Positions 19,798 through 28,380 of a DNA stretch of 42,443 nucleotides are shown piece after piece; within the stretch, counting starts at the first letter, position 1, and every line of letters starts with the position of its first letter. The position numbers were made by a program, and so were the translations under genes. The stretch is from a virus, in the IMG/VR virus record IMGVR_UViG_3300005096_000014, positions 1-42,443 of that record. The stretch is one strand, 5' to 3'. The notes below the pieces were generated by a model, which was not told where the DNA came from, searched no databases, and saw only the letters and a list, made by a program, of their open reading frames with translations.

Positions 19798-20058
19798 CTA
19801 CCCCTTTTTAAACAAAGCTACAAGTCCTAGTATCCCTGTAATCGCAGGGATTGCTACAAGACACCACTTACCAATAAGCGCGAAGGCTTTATCCGATGCC
19901 CTGTCAATCAAGAGATCCCTAATAAGATGGTTTAGCTCCTTAATCTCTGAGAATAAGGCATCCATTTTGCCCTCCACGTCCTCTTTGTGTGCATCGAATT
20001 CACGGTATGTTACATTCTCTCTTCTTTCTAACATTACATCTCCGGGTTGATCTGTCAT
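19798..20058 (-). CDS. tail-anchored coiled-coil membrane protein (XhlA-like)
   Basis: The 86-residue product has a coiled-coil region (residues about 20-55, HKEDVEGKMDALFSEIKELN) and one C-terminal membrane segment (61-82, LIGKWCLVAIPAITGILGLV) ending in KKG. This layout is that of haemolysin XhlA-like proteins in phage lysis cassettes. The start codon overlaps the stop of the ejection-protein gene by 1 nt and leads into the endolysin. Confidence 0.55.
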   Translation of the reverse strand: MTDQPGDVMLERRENVTYREFDAHKEDVEGKMDALFSEIKELNHLIRDLLIDRASDKAFALIGKWCLVAIPAITGILGLVALFKKG

Positions 20059-21656
20059 TATCGTAGCGTGCTTGTACCTCTGAGGCCCTGGAGTCCTATA
20101 GGTGGAGGTGTTGGACGTGCTTCTGGGGTTTGTTGTTGACGGGTACGCATAACAGGTGGCTGTGCACCACTTATGGTTTCTTCTGCCCTGCCTGCACGAA
20201 AAGCTGAAGGGGCAACCCCTCCAACTTTGAAAGCCTTTGTTCTGGCTTTGGCTAAGGCCTTGGCGAGAACAATCTGTATCCTCGGATCTGTAATCAACTT
20301 GTCTACAATAATTGCACCTGTTGCAAATTTCACCCCAGCCCCAAGCCCTGCTCCATAGCCACCAATCGCCCCAGCCAAACCACCTGCAACTAGCCCTCGC
20401 ACAGGAATCATAGGTTTCTTTTCAAAAGATATTATTCTGTCTTTTATTGCTTTAGTTAGCTCTATATTTATTCCTTCACTTTTATTTAGTAATTTTAGCT
20501 CTGGATGTAATTCTTCAAGTTTTGATTTAGCTGCATCTCTAAGAGTATTTCTAACCTTTGCCCTAACTTGACCAAACCTGCTTGATAGATCAGGTTTGAA
20601 TCCCTTGTTGAATCCCACTTTTATGTCTTGAATTTCTCTCGGAGTTAGCGTCTCACCGTGAAGGGATTTAAATTGTTGCCGCATTCTTTGAATCACCTTT
20701 ATATCTGGCAACTCTAATCCTTCTTTGGCAGCAGTATCTATAAGCCCATCCAAAGATTTAACAATATCATCAGTTTTTATCATGATTCCATCTTTTGTTT
20801 TTGTGTCGATAATGCTATTAACACTTTTTCTTATTTTTGAACTCTCTCTATCTAATTTAATTAAAGATTTTCGGTTTATATTTAACCCTTTATTTATAAA
20901 AGCCTCTGCAAGCTCATCGACCCGTTGTAATCCTTTTGCTCTTGGCAAATCTAGGGCTGTTTTAGCTAGGCTATTTATTCTCTCTTTTTTGGCAAGCAAC
21001 TTACTTCCACTAACCAGTAATGCCCTTGAAGGTTCAATCGATTTACCAAAAGCCTGCAATTCTTTCCCAAATGCAGTTACCTTAGTTAATTTCGTGGCGA
21101 AACCAGCTCCAGATAAAACAGCCGAAAAGTCAGAAAGAAATCCAATAGGATCATCTCTAAAAGTCTCTTTTATAGCATTTAAACTTCCATACCTATCTTT
21201 AAAGAATGAGCCAACAGACCTTGCCAGTCGCTCTTTCCCTTGTTCCCCTGGAACCATTAGCTGTGCCAGTCCAAGCCCCAAGTCTTTTAGGCTTGTTGCA
21301 GTGTCTATAGGATGCAGTATTGTTTGTGCAACATTTCCTACATATCCACGAAAGCTTTCTGGAACATTTTTTAATGTCTCACCTAAATAACTAAACGCAT
21401 CCCCATCAGGCTGACTGATTACTTCAGGCGTGTCTATACGTTGTTCTGGTAACACAGGAACGTCACCAACGCCTAAAGGCTGTGCATTTGCCCCTTTATC
21501 AACTGGAAAACCAGCTTCAGTTATTTGTGGGTTCACCTCGTTAAAGCTTGTAGGAACTTGGGCTTTAGCCTGTAATTGAGGTGTTGGCTGAGGCCCTTGC
21601 AACTCAAGCTCACGTTCACGAATCTGTATCAGACGTAATCTATCTTGATCATTCAC
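20058..21656 (-). CDS. putative ejection (internal virion) protein, 532 residues
   Basis: ATG 21656 opens MNDQDRLRLIQIRERELELQ. Residues 1-80 are Gln/Pro-rich. The centre is long and helical. Residues about 418-455 are Gly/Ala-rich and hydrophobic (GLVAGGLAGAIGGYGAGLGA), a membrane-insertion-like segment. The C-terminus is Pro/Arg-rich. This composition, and the place after the tail genes and before lysis, match P22 gp16/gp20-type proteins that are ejected ahead of DNA. Sequence similarity is too weak to name the one-to-one counterpart. Confidence 0.6.
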   Translation of the reverse strand: MNDQDRLRLIQIRERELELQGPQPTPQLQAKAQVPTSFNEVNPQITEAGFPVDKGANAQPLGVGDVPVLPEQRIDTPEVISQPDGDAFSYLGETLKNVPESFRGYVGNVAQTILHPIDTATSLKDLGLGLAQLMVPGEQGKERLARSVGSFFKDRYGSLNAIKETFRDDPIGFLSDFSAVLSGAGFATKLTKVTAFGKELQAFGKSIEPSRALLVSGSKLLAKKERINSLAKTALDLPRAKGLQRVDELAEAFINKGLNINRKSLIKLDRESSKIRKSVNSIIDTKTKDGIMIKTDDIVKSLDGLIDTAAKEGLELPDIKVIQRMRQQFKSLHGETLTPREIQDIKVGFNKGFKPDLSSRFGQVRAKVRNTLRDAAKSKLEELHPELKLLNKSEGINIELTKAIKDRIISFEKKPMIPVRGLVAGGLAGAIGGYGAGLGAGVKFATGAIIVDKLITDPRIQIVLAKALAKARTKAFKVGGVAPSAFRAGRAEETISGAQPPVMRTRQQQTPEARPTPPPIGLQGLRGTSTLR

Positions 21657-21668
21657 TGCTAGATTCCT

Positions 21669-23198
21669 TTATTGTGCTGGTTTCGACATTAATCGCTGCT
21701 TCTCTGCTGCAAGTTCTTCTCTAGTCATAGTATTTATGTCCATAGAGCTTGTATCTACTTGTTTTTGTATTTCTTGTTTCCCTCCAGTATCAATCCTTTT
21801 TCCACCTAATCCTATAGCATCTAACAAAACATTAAGTTCTTTTCTTATTTTTGGGTCTTTAGCCCTTCCTGTAATGGCTCTTTTTTGTGCATCTGTAGCA
21901 GTTTCAAATAAAAGCTGTATTACTCCCATCTTAAAATCTCTAATAGCTTTTGTATCACGAAACTTAGGCATCCCGTTGACAACTCTCCTGATGTCAGTAT
22001 CTGTTAATACACCTCGTTCTCCACCAAGTGCACGTGAAATAACTCCAGTGAACTGAGCAAGCTGGTCCTCATATGCAGCAGCAGCAGTATTTGTTTTAGC
22101 AAATGCGCCTGCTTTCAATGTTCCTCCTTGAATAAGCGCACTTGCAGCATCTGTTGCAGTAATAATCTGTTTGCTCAGTTCATCAAGCTGTGTAACTATA
22201 AACCCAGCATTATCAAGATCAGCTATTTTTTGTAACTGAGTCGGGGTAGCAGCAAATCCACCAGATTTACGAACCTCTCTCATAGTAGTTCCTGCTGGGA
22301 ATTTTGCTAATGTATCAGGATTAACAAACTTTGTTAAATCTGTAGAACTTAGCGGAGCATCAAGCCCTGCCTCGATCCTTCCCTTGACTTTCCCTGTTGA
22401 GACTTCAACAGCTCTGTCCTGTTTTGTTTGAAGAACATCTGCACGTTCATCTGGTGAAAGTTCAGTGAAGGATTTGTTGTAAAGTTCTAGTGAAATTTCT
22501 TCTGCAGTTTGAGTTATTTTTTGTTTAACTCCAGCCCCAGCCCCCGGCTTCTCCTGCCCGTAAGTAGTAAGAATGTCGTTAACCGACACGCCATTAGCGA
22601 GCATCCCGGCGATGTCGTTGGTAAGCTGCCCGACATCAGCCTGGACACCGTTAGATATTAGCTGAGCGGCTAGAGACTCTGCTTGTGGGGCAATGTTTTT
22701 TTCTGCCTCAAGTGAGGCGATTTTCTCTTTAGTCATATCCACTGCTTTGCTACTAGACTGAATGCCACCATACCTACTTAGTATTTCATTGAAATCTGAA
22801 GAGTAGTTATCAACGATGGTTTCACCCTTAATGCCAAGCTTACTGCTATTCTTTTCTATCTTGTCATATCTTGAATTTAAAGTGACAATTTCATCTTCCA
22901 ACTTTACAGCCTCTGCATCATCAACTTTTATTGGGTCAATACCGAAGATCTCCGCTTTTTGATTTATGAATTCTAATTTTTTACGTGCAGGTAATTGTCT
23001 AGTCTCAAGGTTTGTATCAATCCAGTCAATTTTATTTTTTATCTCACGTTGTTTCTGCTGTTGCTTAACTTGTTGTTCTTGAAAGGCCAATTTATCCCTT
23101 TCTACTCCAAGCTGTCCAATCTTAAGTCCAAGCTCTTCTACCTGGAGATTATATGGTTGTGGACCTACTGGGCCTATTAGCCCTACATTAACTGGCAT
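21669..23198 (-). CDS. putative ejection (internal virion) protein, 509 residues
   Basis: The start is set at ATG 23198 (MPVNVGLIGPVGPQPYNLQV) because AAAAGGAGGT lies at 23215-23206; an ATG 48 nt upstream would lie deeper in the neighbour. The protein is mostly helical and Gln/Lys-rich, with a coiled coil near residues 25-60 and a C-terminal helical domain. It has the position of a P22 gp20-like ejection protein. It overlaps the gene upstream by 11 nt. Confidence 0.6.
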   Translation of the reverse strand: MPVNVGLIGPVGPQPYNLQVEELGLKIGQLGVERDKLAFQEQQVKQQQKQREIKNKIDWIDTNLETRQLPARKKLEFINQKAEIFGIDPIKVDDAEAVKLEDEIVTLNSRYDKIEKNSSKLGIKGETIVDNYSSDFNEILSRYGGIQSSSKAVDMTKEKIASLEAEKNIAPQAESLAAQLISNGVQADVGQLTNDIAGMLANGVSVNDILTTYGQEKPGAGAGVKQKITQTAEEISLELYNKSFTELSPDERADVLQTKQDRAVEVSTGKVKGRIEAGLDAPLSSTDLTKFVNPDTLAKFPAGTTMREVRKSGGFAATPTQLQKIADLDNAGFIVTQLDELSKQIITATDAASALIQGGTLKAGAFAKTNTAAAAYEDQLAQFTGVISRALGGERGVLTDTDIRRVVNGMPKFRDTKAIRDFKMGVIQLLFETATDAQKRAITGRAKDPKIRKELNVLLDAIGLGGKRIDTGGKQEIQKQVDTSSMDINTMTREELAAEKQRLMSKPAQ

Positions 23199-23844
23199 TA
23201 GAGCTACCTCCTTTTGAGCTAAAGTTGTAACTGCCACCTGAGCCACCTAAACGATTAGCAATAATACCTTTTAGATAATTTTCGTTAGATACTGATTCTC
23301 CAAATTGTCCTATACTCCTGTATATCCCAGCATTAACAGATGCTTTTCCCAATGCAAGATTTGAGAGATCAGTTTGTGCTCCACCATACAAACCAAATGC
23401 GCCCAAGGCTGTTTCTGGAGAAGTTGCTGCTGGGCCTACACCTGCAAGATATCTACGTTCTGCTCTAATCCCTTCTATATCTCTAGCCAACAGACCTTCA
23501 GTTAGGTCTCCAGTTGCTCTTCCAAAAGCTGTCGATCCTCCTCCCCCAGAAACTAACCCAAGTGCTGAGTACTGCCGTGCTAATGCCTCAGTTCCACGCT
23601 TAAGCCCAACATTAAACAGCTTGCTGGTTCCAGGTCCACGTTGTACATCAGCCTCTATTTGTTTTATTGCAAGCTGCCTTGTAAGACTTGCAGCCTCTCT
23701 TTCAGATTTCCCTTCAGTAATCATTTGGTTATAGATAGCAAGAGATTTATCTCCAAACTCTTTTTGTATTGCGGTAGAATTTGCAATCCCTTTTTTCTGC
23801 TCTTTTGCAGCTAATAGATCAGATATAAGTGTTGATAAACCCAT
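23188..23844 (-). CDS. putative ejection protein, 218 residues (P22 gp7-like position)
   Basis: ATG 23844 overlaps the sulfotransferase-like stop by 1 nt. The N-terminal 85 residues are helical (KSEREAASLTRQLAIKQIEA); the rest is Gly/Ala-rich (LGLVSGGGGSTAFGRATGDL) and ends in a Gly/Ser-rich tail. P22 gp7 and similar small ejection proteins show such composition. No enzyme motif is seen. Confidence 0.55.
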   Translation of the reverse strand: MGLSTLISDLLAAKEQKKGIANSTAIQKEFGDKSLAIYNQMITEGKSEREAASLTRQLAIKQIEADVQRGPGTSKLFNVGLKRGTEALARQYSALGLVSGGGGSTAFGRATGDLTEGLLARDIEGIRAERRYLAGVGPAATSPETALGAFGLYGGAQTDLSNLALGKASVNAGIYRSIGQFGESVSNENYLKGIIANRLGGSGGSYNFSSKGGSSNAS

Positions 23845-24341
23845 TAAAATTCTCCCTTCTGAATATTCATTTCGATTAAATGCTCTGCACGGCTTCTGTC
23901 AAATCCGTCACCGATGCAGTGCTTCCATATATACTCAAGTTTATCATTAATGTGCTCATAGTCAACCTCAGCAACGTTATTGCAGTGCCTGACGGCATCT
24001 TTAATCTGCTGTTTACGGTCAAGTGCTATATCAAGCGCCTTGCCAGGCTCAACTCCAAGTAGGTCAATAAGAGAGTCGGCAGCTTCATGCGGGTCTCTTT
24101 TAACAACTAAAACTGGTGCATTAGGATAGAACTTCCCGATATCCATAGTAATAAGAGATGAGTCTGAATCGCCAACAAATGCATAGTTCAGTCCTTTCTC
24201 TGCAAGCTTAACCTGGAACGCATCAACGTTATCGCAGTCCTTCATTGCCTCGTGGAAGCAGAAGGTGTTGCCAGCAGTAAAAAACACGCTGAACCAGGCT
24301 GTCCGGCTGCGAGGGAGTCCAAGTATGAAGAAGTTGTTCAT
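23844..24341 (-). CDS. sulfotransferase-like P-loop protein
   Basis: The 165-residue product opens MNNFFILGLPRSRTAWFSVF; LPRSRTAWFS matches the 5'-phosphosulfate-binding loop of PAPS-dependent sulfotransferases (usually PRSGTT/SW). VVKRDPHEAADSLIDLL (about residues 79-95) matches the 3'-phosphate-binding stretch (R...S). Length is short for the family. It might sulfate a host surface glycan or a virion part. It lies inside the virion gene block, start and stop overlapping its neighbours by 1 nt, so it is expressed late. Confidence 0.6.
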   Translation of the reverse strand: MNNFFILGLPRSRTAWFSVFFTAGNTFCFHEAMKDCDNVDAFQVKLAEKGLNYAFVGDSDSSLITMDIGKFYPNAPVLVVKRDPHEAADSLIDLLGVEPGKALDIALDRKQQIKDAVRHCNNVAEVDYEHINDKLEYIWKHCIGDGFDRSRAEHLIEMNIQKGEF

Positions 24342-24706
24342 TAATTAATGATTAACCTTATGTTTGCCGGAATAGCCATGGGCATATCACCACAGACTAT
24401 GTTTGAGTATCCGCTTTCAAGTGTCCCTTTCCAGGCTGTTGCAACGAAGCAGTGGTTCCCTGGGGACATGTTTTGTGTGGTAAAGGTAGTTACGTTTGGG
24501 CCTCCTATTTCTGATGTCAACCGATCGTATGGAGGGCCTTGAGTAGTTGAAGTGTAAACATTGTACCCATCAACATTCTCTGCATTTGCATCCCATTCGA
24601 TAGTGAACGTACCACCAAAAGCTTGACACGCTGTCATAAAAATGACGCTAAGTATAATTATACAGTATTTCATGGTTAAATCTACTTTATGCATTATCAA
24701 TTCCAA
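24341..24706 (-). CDS. Fn3-like protein with lipoprotein signal
   Basis: TTG 24706 is 7 nt behind GGAGGG and is the best-supported start; ATG at 24694 and 24673 are alternatives. Residues about 12-27 (MKYCIIILSVIFMTAC) form a signal with a lipobox-like MTAC, so a lipid anchor is possible. The mature part has the Fn3 pattern (DGYNVYTSTTQGPPY, FVATAWKGTLESGYSNIV). A secreted lipoprotein in a tail gene block is unusual. It could block reinfection at the envelope; a virion role is the alternative. Confidence 0.55.
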   Translation of the reverse strand: MELIMHKVDLTMKYCIIILSVIFMTACQAFGGTFTIEWDANAENVDGYNVYTSTTQGPPYDRLTSEIGGPNVTTFTTQNMSPGNHCFVATAWKGTLESGYSNIVCGDMPMAIPANIRLIIN

Positions 24707-25091
24707 TTAATTGCCCTCCATATGTTTCTCCGGCATCACTTCCAGACTTACCGAATTGCAACCGATACAACTTTCCATCTGTCATAGTCAATGCAACAGT
24801 TCGCAGCCGTACAAACACTGCTGATGTCGTTGATAATCCTGAGTCTGTGACAACAACACTATCTGTCTCATTATAGAGCCGAAAATAAACAGTCCCGGTA
24901 GTAGCACGTAAATAAGCCTCTAAGTAAAATGTTATCTGCGCCCAGTTTGCCGCAGTATACAAAAACGGCAGGCCGTAGCTCGAATAAGCAACTCCAGTAA
25001 ATGCAGTAAACCAAGTTTCAAACACTCCACGTTGGTTAAACGATCTAATCGTATTAACATAGTCAGCTTTTCTTCCCCACCGAATAATCAT
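24687..25091 (-). CDS. tail-associated beta-sandwich protein, 134 residues
   Basis: ATG 25091 overlaps the previous stop by 1 nt. The product (MIIRWGRKADYVNTIRSFNQ) is beta-rich with segments such as ITFYLEAYLRATTGTVYFRL and VRLRTVALTMTDGKLYRLQF, like carbohydrate-binding beta-sandwiches in tail proteins. It overlaps the lipoprotein gene by 20 nt. Likely a tail fibre part; no known family. Confidence 0.5.
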   Translation of the reverse strand: MIIRWGRKADYVNTIRSFNQRGVFETWFTAFTGVAYSSYGLPFLYTAANWAQITFYLEAYLRATTGTVYFRLYNETDSVVVTDSGLSTTSAVFVRLRTVALTMTDGKLYRLQFGKSGSDAGETYGGQLIGIDNA

Positions 25092-26662
25092 TATACTTCC
25101 GTTTTAAATGAGATCTTCGTAGCATCTGCACCTGTTGCAGTAAATTTGTAAGTTATGCAATCTCCATTAGTATCAGCAGCAGCTAAGTCAATCGTATATG
25201 TGCCACTGCCAATTTCGACCACCGCATTAGTCATGTTCACATATGCAGCACTGTCAATCATCATCTGAGCTGTAACTGTTAAGCCTGTCCCTGGGGAGAC
25301 ATGATCAGTACTCAAAATCATCTCAAATGGGAAACCAGCAAGTGCAGTATTCTTTTGTATCCCTTCAGGTAGGTTGTCAGTGTTTGCTTTAATTAATGCA
25401 GTTTCACTCTTAATCGCAGCATTATCAGCAGACACTGATAAACCTGCTGGTGCACCAAGTCTACTATATGAATCCCCTGTTTGAGCCGATGTTGATTGTA
25501 ATGCTGCGTTATTGATATTGTCCATATATCCAGCACGAGTCGCTGTGTAATTAACTGCAAGAGCAGCTAGTTCAGTCCCCCTCATAGCAGTTCCTAATGG
25601 TTCAGTATCTCTAATTGCTTCATTAGAATCAGTTGTAGGATCAAAAGTGCCTGAGCCTGCTCCTGTTGCCTGTATTTCAGCTAATGCTGTTGCATCACCT
25701 GCTTGCTTACCTGCTACTAAACCTAACCATTCAGCAAGTGACGTTATACCAGAGAAAAGAGCTGATGTAATTCTTGCAAGCAAGGTATCAACATTCACAT
25801 CAACAATAGCAATGTCAGCACTGATTGAAGTACTCACAGGTGCTCCGATTCTTGCAAAGTTGTCACCTGTTTGAGCTGTGTGTCCTGTCAAGACACTGAC
25901 TTCTGGAATTACTGCTCCTGTGTGTGTTACTCCTGCCAATATTACGCTACTTCCATCAATATCATTCAAAACATCTAAAGTAGTTTTAGTTCCAGCAATC
26001 TCGTATCCTGTTTTATCATTATTAGTAGCTACAGTTACTTCACCTGTCGTTAATGTGATACTCATATCAGCAAAGTTACCTGGGAATACTTGAGTTAGGC
26101 TATAACCTGTTTTATCTAAGTTTGTAGTAATATTTTTTATTGTTGTCCCTGAGAAATCAACCACCGAAGTAGGACTACCAATATTTGCCCAATCCATACC
26201 AGCCTCACCAGTTAAAGATACATCAAGAGTATTTGCAGGAGTTGTTGAGCGTACTAACTGATCATTTCCATAACTTGCATGAGTGACTATGTCATAGATA
26301 TCTTTTTCAGTATTATCATTGAGTTGAATCTCAAGTGGTAAATAAGCCATGTTCGTAGCACCCTTCAAATCGATTCCAACTTGGTCAACACCAGTAGCTA
26401 ATGCAGCATCTGGGACACCAAGTTGATATCTACCAGGCATATTAGTTGCATCAAGTTCAATAAACCCTCCACTTACCCATGTCCCGAGGGTCATTGTTGC
26501 TAAAGTGATTGCAGTTGCACCAGCATCTCCACTCCTGTAATAGTATGCAGTTATATCGCTATACAGTACCCCAGCTAACCCAGCTCCTGTGGTTGAAGAT
26601 GAGTCACTGATAAAAATTTCAACCAGCTTTGATGTCGTTCCCTTTTTAATCTCTAGTTTCAT
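25091..26662 (-). CDS. tail fibre-like protein with internal repeats, 523 residues
   Basis: ATG 26662 starts MKLEIKKGTTSKLVEIFISD. Residues 1-110 look like a beta-sandwich attachment domain of the type seen in baseplate or fibre proteins. The middle has repeats: NLDKTGYSLT and NNDKTGYEIA, and TAQTGDNFARIGAP and SAQTGDSYSRLGAP, which suggests a fibrous stalk. The C-terminus is a second beta domain. It most likely forms part of the adhesin apparatus. Thr, Ala and Asp dominate, and cysteine is nearly absent. Confidence 0.55.
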   Translation of the reverse strand: MKLEIKKGTTSKLVEIFISDSSSTTGAGLAGVLYSDITAYYYRSGDAGATAITLATMTLGTWVSGGFIELDATNMPGRYQLGVPDAALATGVDQVGIDLKGATNMAYLPLEIQLNDNTEKDIYDIVTHASYGNDQLVRSTTPANTLDVSLTGEAGMDWANIGSPTSVVDFSGTTIKNITTNLDKTGYSLTQVFPGNFADMSITLTTGEVTVATNNDKTGYEIAGTKTTLDVLNDIDGSSVILAGVTHTGAVIPEVSVLTGHTAQTGDNFARIGAPVSTSISADIAIVDVNVDTLLARITSALFSGITSLAEWLGLVAGKQAGDATALAEIQATGAGSGTFDPTTDSNEAIRDTEPLGTAMRGTELAALAVNYTATRAGYMDNINNAALQSTSAQTGDSYSRLGAPAGLSVSADNAAIKSETALIKANTDNLPEGIQKNTALAGFPFEMILSTDHVSPGTGLTVTAQMMIDSAAYVNMTNAVVEIGSGTYTIDLAAADTNGDCITYKFTATGADATKISFKTEV

Positions 26663-26665
26663 ATT

Positions 26666-27493
26666 CTATCCTAATGGATTCCATGTCATTTGGCCTTGTC
26701 CGCCAAGGCCATTTAGATTGTGATAACGTGATATTCTTCCAGTTAATGTTGGTGCAACATAAAACCATGCAGGGCTAAATGTTTGCTCGAACATTGCGTA
26801 GGGGGTTAGGCAAACATCTTTCACTTCTGCACCATTTAGAGCTCTATCCCATACATATAAATATTCTATATCACCTTGAAGTACTTCGACCAGTCCAGTA
26901 AAGTCCGAGTAAGTAGCTCTCCCAGCAAGACACCATGCAGCTCCATCATTATCAACAACTCCTGTTGTGGTACTGGTTTCCTGTAAACCAGAGACATAAA
27001 CAGCACTAGTTACTCCATCAGTCACAGCCACAACATCCCACCAATCACCTGTAGTTAAAATAGTGCTAGAAGTCGTGGCTATCGGGCTTCCTGCCACAAA
27101 CACAGTAAATCTTAATTCACCAGCAGAAGCTACACGTTTAAACTGAAACGCTCTTAAAGATGAACTGTCACTATCAGCCGCGCAAATTTGACCATCCAAA
27201 CCTATAACGTCACTATATTTTACCCTTGCAGCAATAGTAAAAATACCACTAGGCATATTCCATGTTTTTAATTTTACAATGCTTTCTGTACCGTCAAAAG
27301 ATAAAACATACCCGGTCTTACCTGGAACCCACTGAACATTCCCATCAAAAGCACCTAAATATAATTTGTCATGTCCGCTTATGTCATAAATATGATTTCC
27401 TGTCCCTTCGTTGCATAGAAACCCACCAACAAGTCCCGTTGCAAGAGGATGAGTTAAATTTAATCGTGTACCTCTGATTGGTTTAATTTGCAT
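26666..27493 (-). CDS. LamG/concanavalin-like tail protein, 275 residues
   Basis: ATG 27493 opens MQIKPIRGTRLNLTHPLATG. The protein has GKTGYVLSFDGTESIVKL, FTIAARVKYSD, GDWWDVVAVTDG, and GDIEYLYVWDRALNGAEVKD, the usual order of a LamG-like jellyroll (laminin G superfamily). Such domains bind glycans; a receptor-binding or virion-decoration role is likely. It is one of several beta-sandwich proteins in this block. Confidence 0.65.
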   Translation of the reverse strand: MQIKPIRGTRLNLTHPLATGLVGGFLCNEGTGNHIYDISGHDKLYLGAFDGNVQWVPGKTGYVLSFDGTESIVKLKTWNMPSGIFTIAARVKYSDVIGLDGQICAADSDSSSLRAFQFKRVASAGELRFTVFVAGSPIATTSSTILTTGDWWDVVAVTDGVTSAVYVSGLQETSTTTGVVDNDGAAWCLAGRATYSDFTGLVEVLQGDIEYLYVWDRALNGAEVKDVCLTPYAMFEQTFSPAWFYVAPTLTGRISRYHNLNGLGGQGQMTWNPLG

Positions 27494-27502
27494 TACTAAA
27501 AC

Positions 27503-27904
27503 CTAAGTAATATCCCATCTGGATGCTTTATATGAGCATCTCACATCATGAGAGTCAGTTGATCCTGTTTGTACGAATCCAACTCTAATATGTGGGGGTG
27601 GATTTACTATTTCAATTTCCAATCGACTTGTATCAGTTGCGTTATCGATAGTGATTGGATATGCGGGTATGTTTGTCCAGCTCACCCCAGCGTCTGGTGA
27701 AGAGTACACCCTGAACTCAACATTATCTGTAGGGGTTAGATCAAAATCAACCTCTGGCCATAGAACAAGAAGGTCGTATCCATTGGTCTCAAGATCTACA
27801 GTCGAACTGTACTCCTCTGTAACCCCAGATAAGGTTGTATAAGTTGGTGTTCCATCTCCTTCAATCCATGTTTGTGCTGTCCAAACTCGCTTAGCTATAG
27901 CCAT
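27503..27904 (-). CDS. beta-rich virion protein, 133 residues
   Basis: AAGGGGACAAA precedes ATG 27904. The product (MAIAKRVWTAQTWIEGDGTP) is beta-rich (VEFRVYSSPDAGVSWTNIPA, RLEIEIVNPPPHIRVGFVQT) and looks like a small beta-sandwich. A structural role follows from context. It lies after a 112-nt noncoding gap. Family unknown. Confidence 0.5.
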   Translation of the reverse strand: MAIAKRVWTAQTWIEGDGTPTYTTLSGVTEEYSSTVDLETNGYDLLVLWPEVDFDLTPTDNVEFRVYSSPDAGVSWTNIPAYPITIDNATDTSRLEIEIVNPPPHIRVGFVQTGSTDSHDVRCSYKASRWDIT

Positions 27905-27930
27905 TTTGTCCCCTTAATTTTATCAAATAA

Positions 27931-28017
27931 ATCATGCGCGGAGGATCAGTCACCCCGATAACTCCATTACTAAAAATAGCTAATAGCTCGTATTTTCATT
28001 CTATTTTTACGCATGAT
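27931..28017 (-). ncRNA. three-way-junction RNA fold in the late operon gap
   Basis: Read on the minus strand, ATCATGCG at 28017-28010 pairs with CGCATGAT at 27938-27931. Inside, TAAAAATAG (28009-28001) pairs with CTATTTTTA (27979-27971), and GGAG pairs with CTCC near 27964-27940. The result is a three-way junction of 87 nt that starts at the stop codon of the gene upstream. It could adjust mRNA levels between tail genes, or be a ribozyme relic. The hammerhead CUGANGA core is absent. Confidence 0.4.
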
Positions 28018-28373
28018 TAAACAATATTCCTCTCAAATCCCCAACCCCAATAACGTTGACGAAGTGCATTTTGTTCTTTGATTACAGCTTTATTATATGC
28101 TGCATCAAGTCTATTCCTCTTCGTAATATTGGGAATATCCTTGTGAGTCCTAACCGATATCACATACTCGACTAATGTTCCAGCAGCGATGCCATTGATT
28201 TCTGCTGTTGTTACCGATGCCAAAATACTTGTTTTAACCTTGCTAGGATCTTCAATAATACAAGATGACAACGTTTTATTTGCAAGATTCGTTTGTACAG
28301 GAACAGCTATATGCATTACAACCCTTAGGCTGTTCCCTTTATCTGACGCCTCTAAAATATGATAATTTGACAT
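28017..28373 (-). CDS. hypothetical structural protein, 118 residues
   Basis: ATG 28373 is preceded by AGGAGGGAAATG, a strong ribosome site. The product (MSNYHILEASDKGNSLRVVM) has beta-like VVMHIAVPVQTN and a C-terminal helix (KRNRLDAAYNKAVIKEQNAL). It sits between gp10-like and tail proteins. Short alpha/beta virion protein of unknown role. Confidence 0.5.
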   Translation of the reverse strand: MSNYHILEASDKGNSLRVVMHIAVPVQTNLANKTLSSCIIEDPSKVKTSILASVTTAEINGIAAGTLVEYVISVRTHKDIPNITKRNRLDAAYNKAVIKEQNALRQRYWGWGFERNIV

Positions 28374-28380
28374 TTCCCTC

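Noticed and set aside
27931-28017. Hammerhead ribozyme
   Set aside because: A three-way junction is present but the CUGANGA and GAAA core bases are missing.
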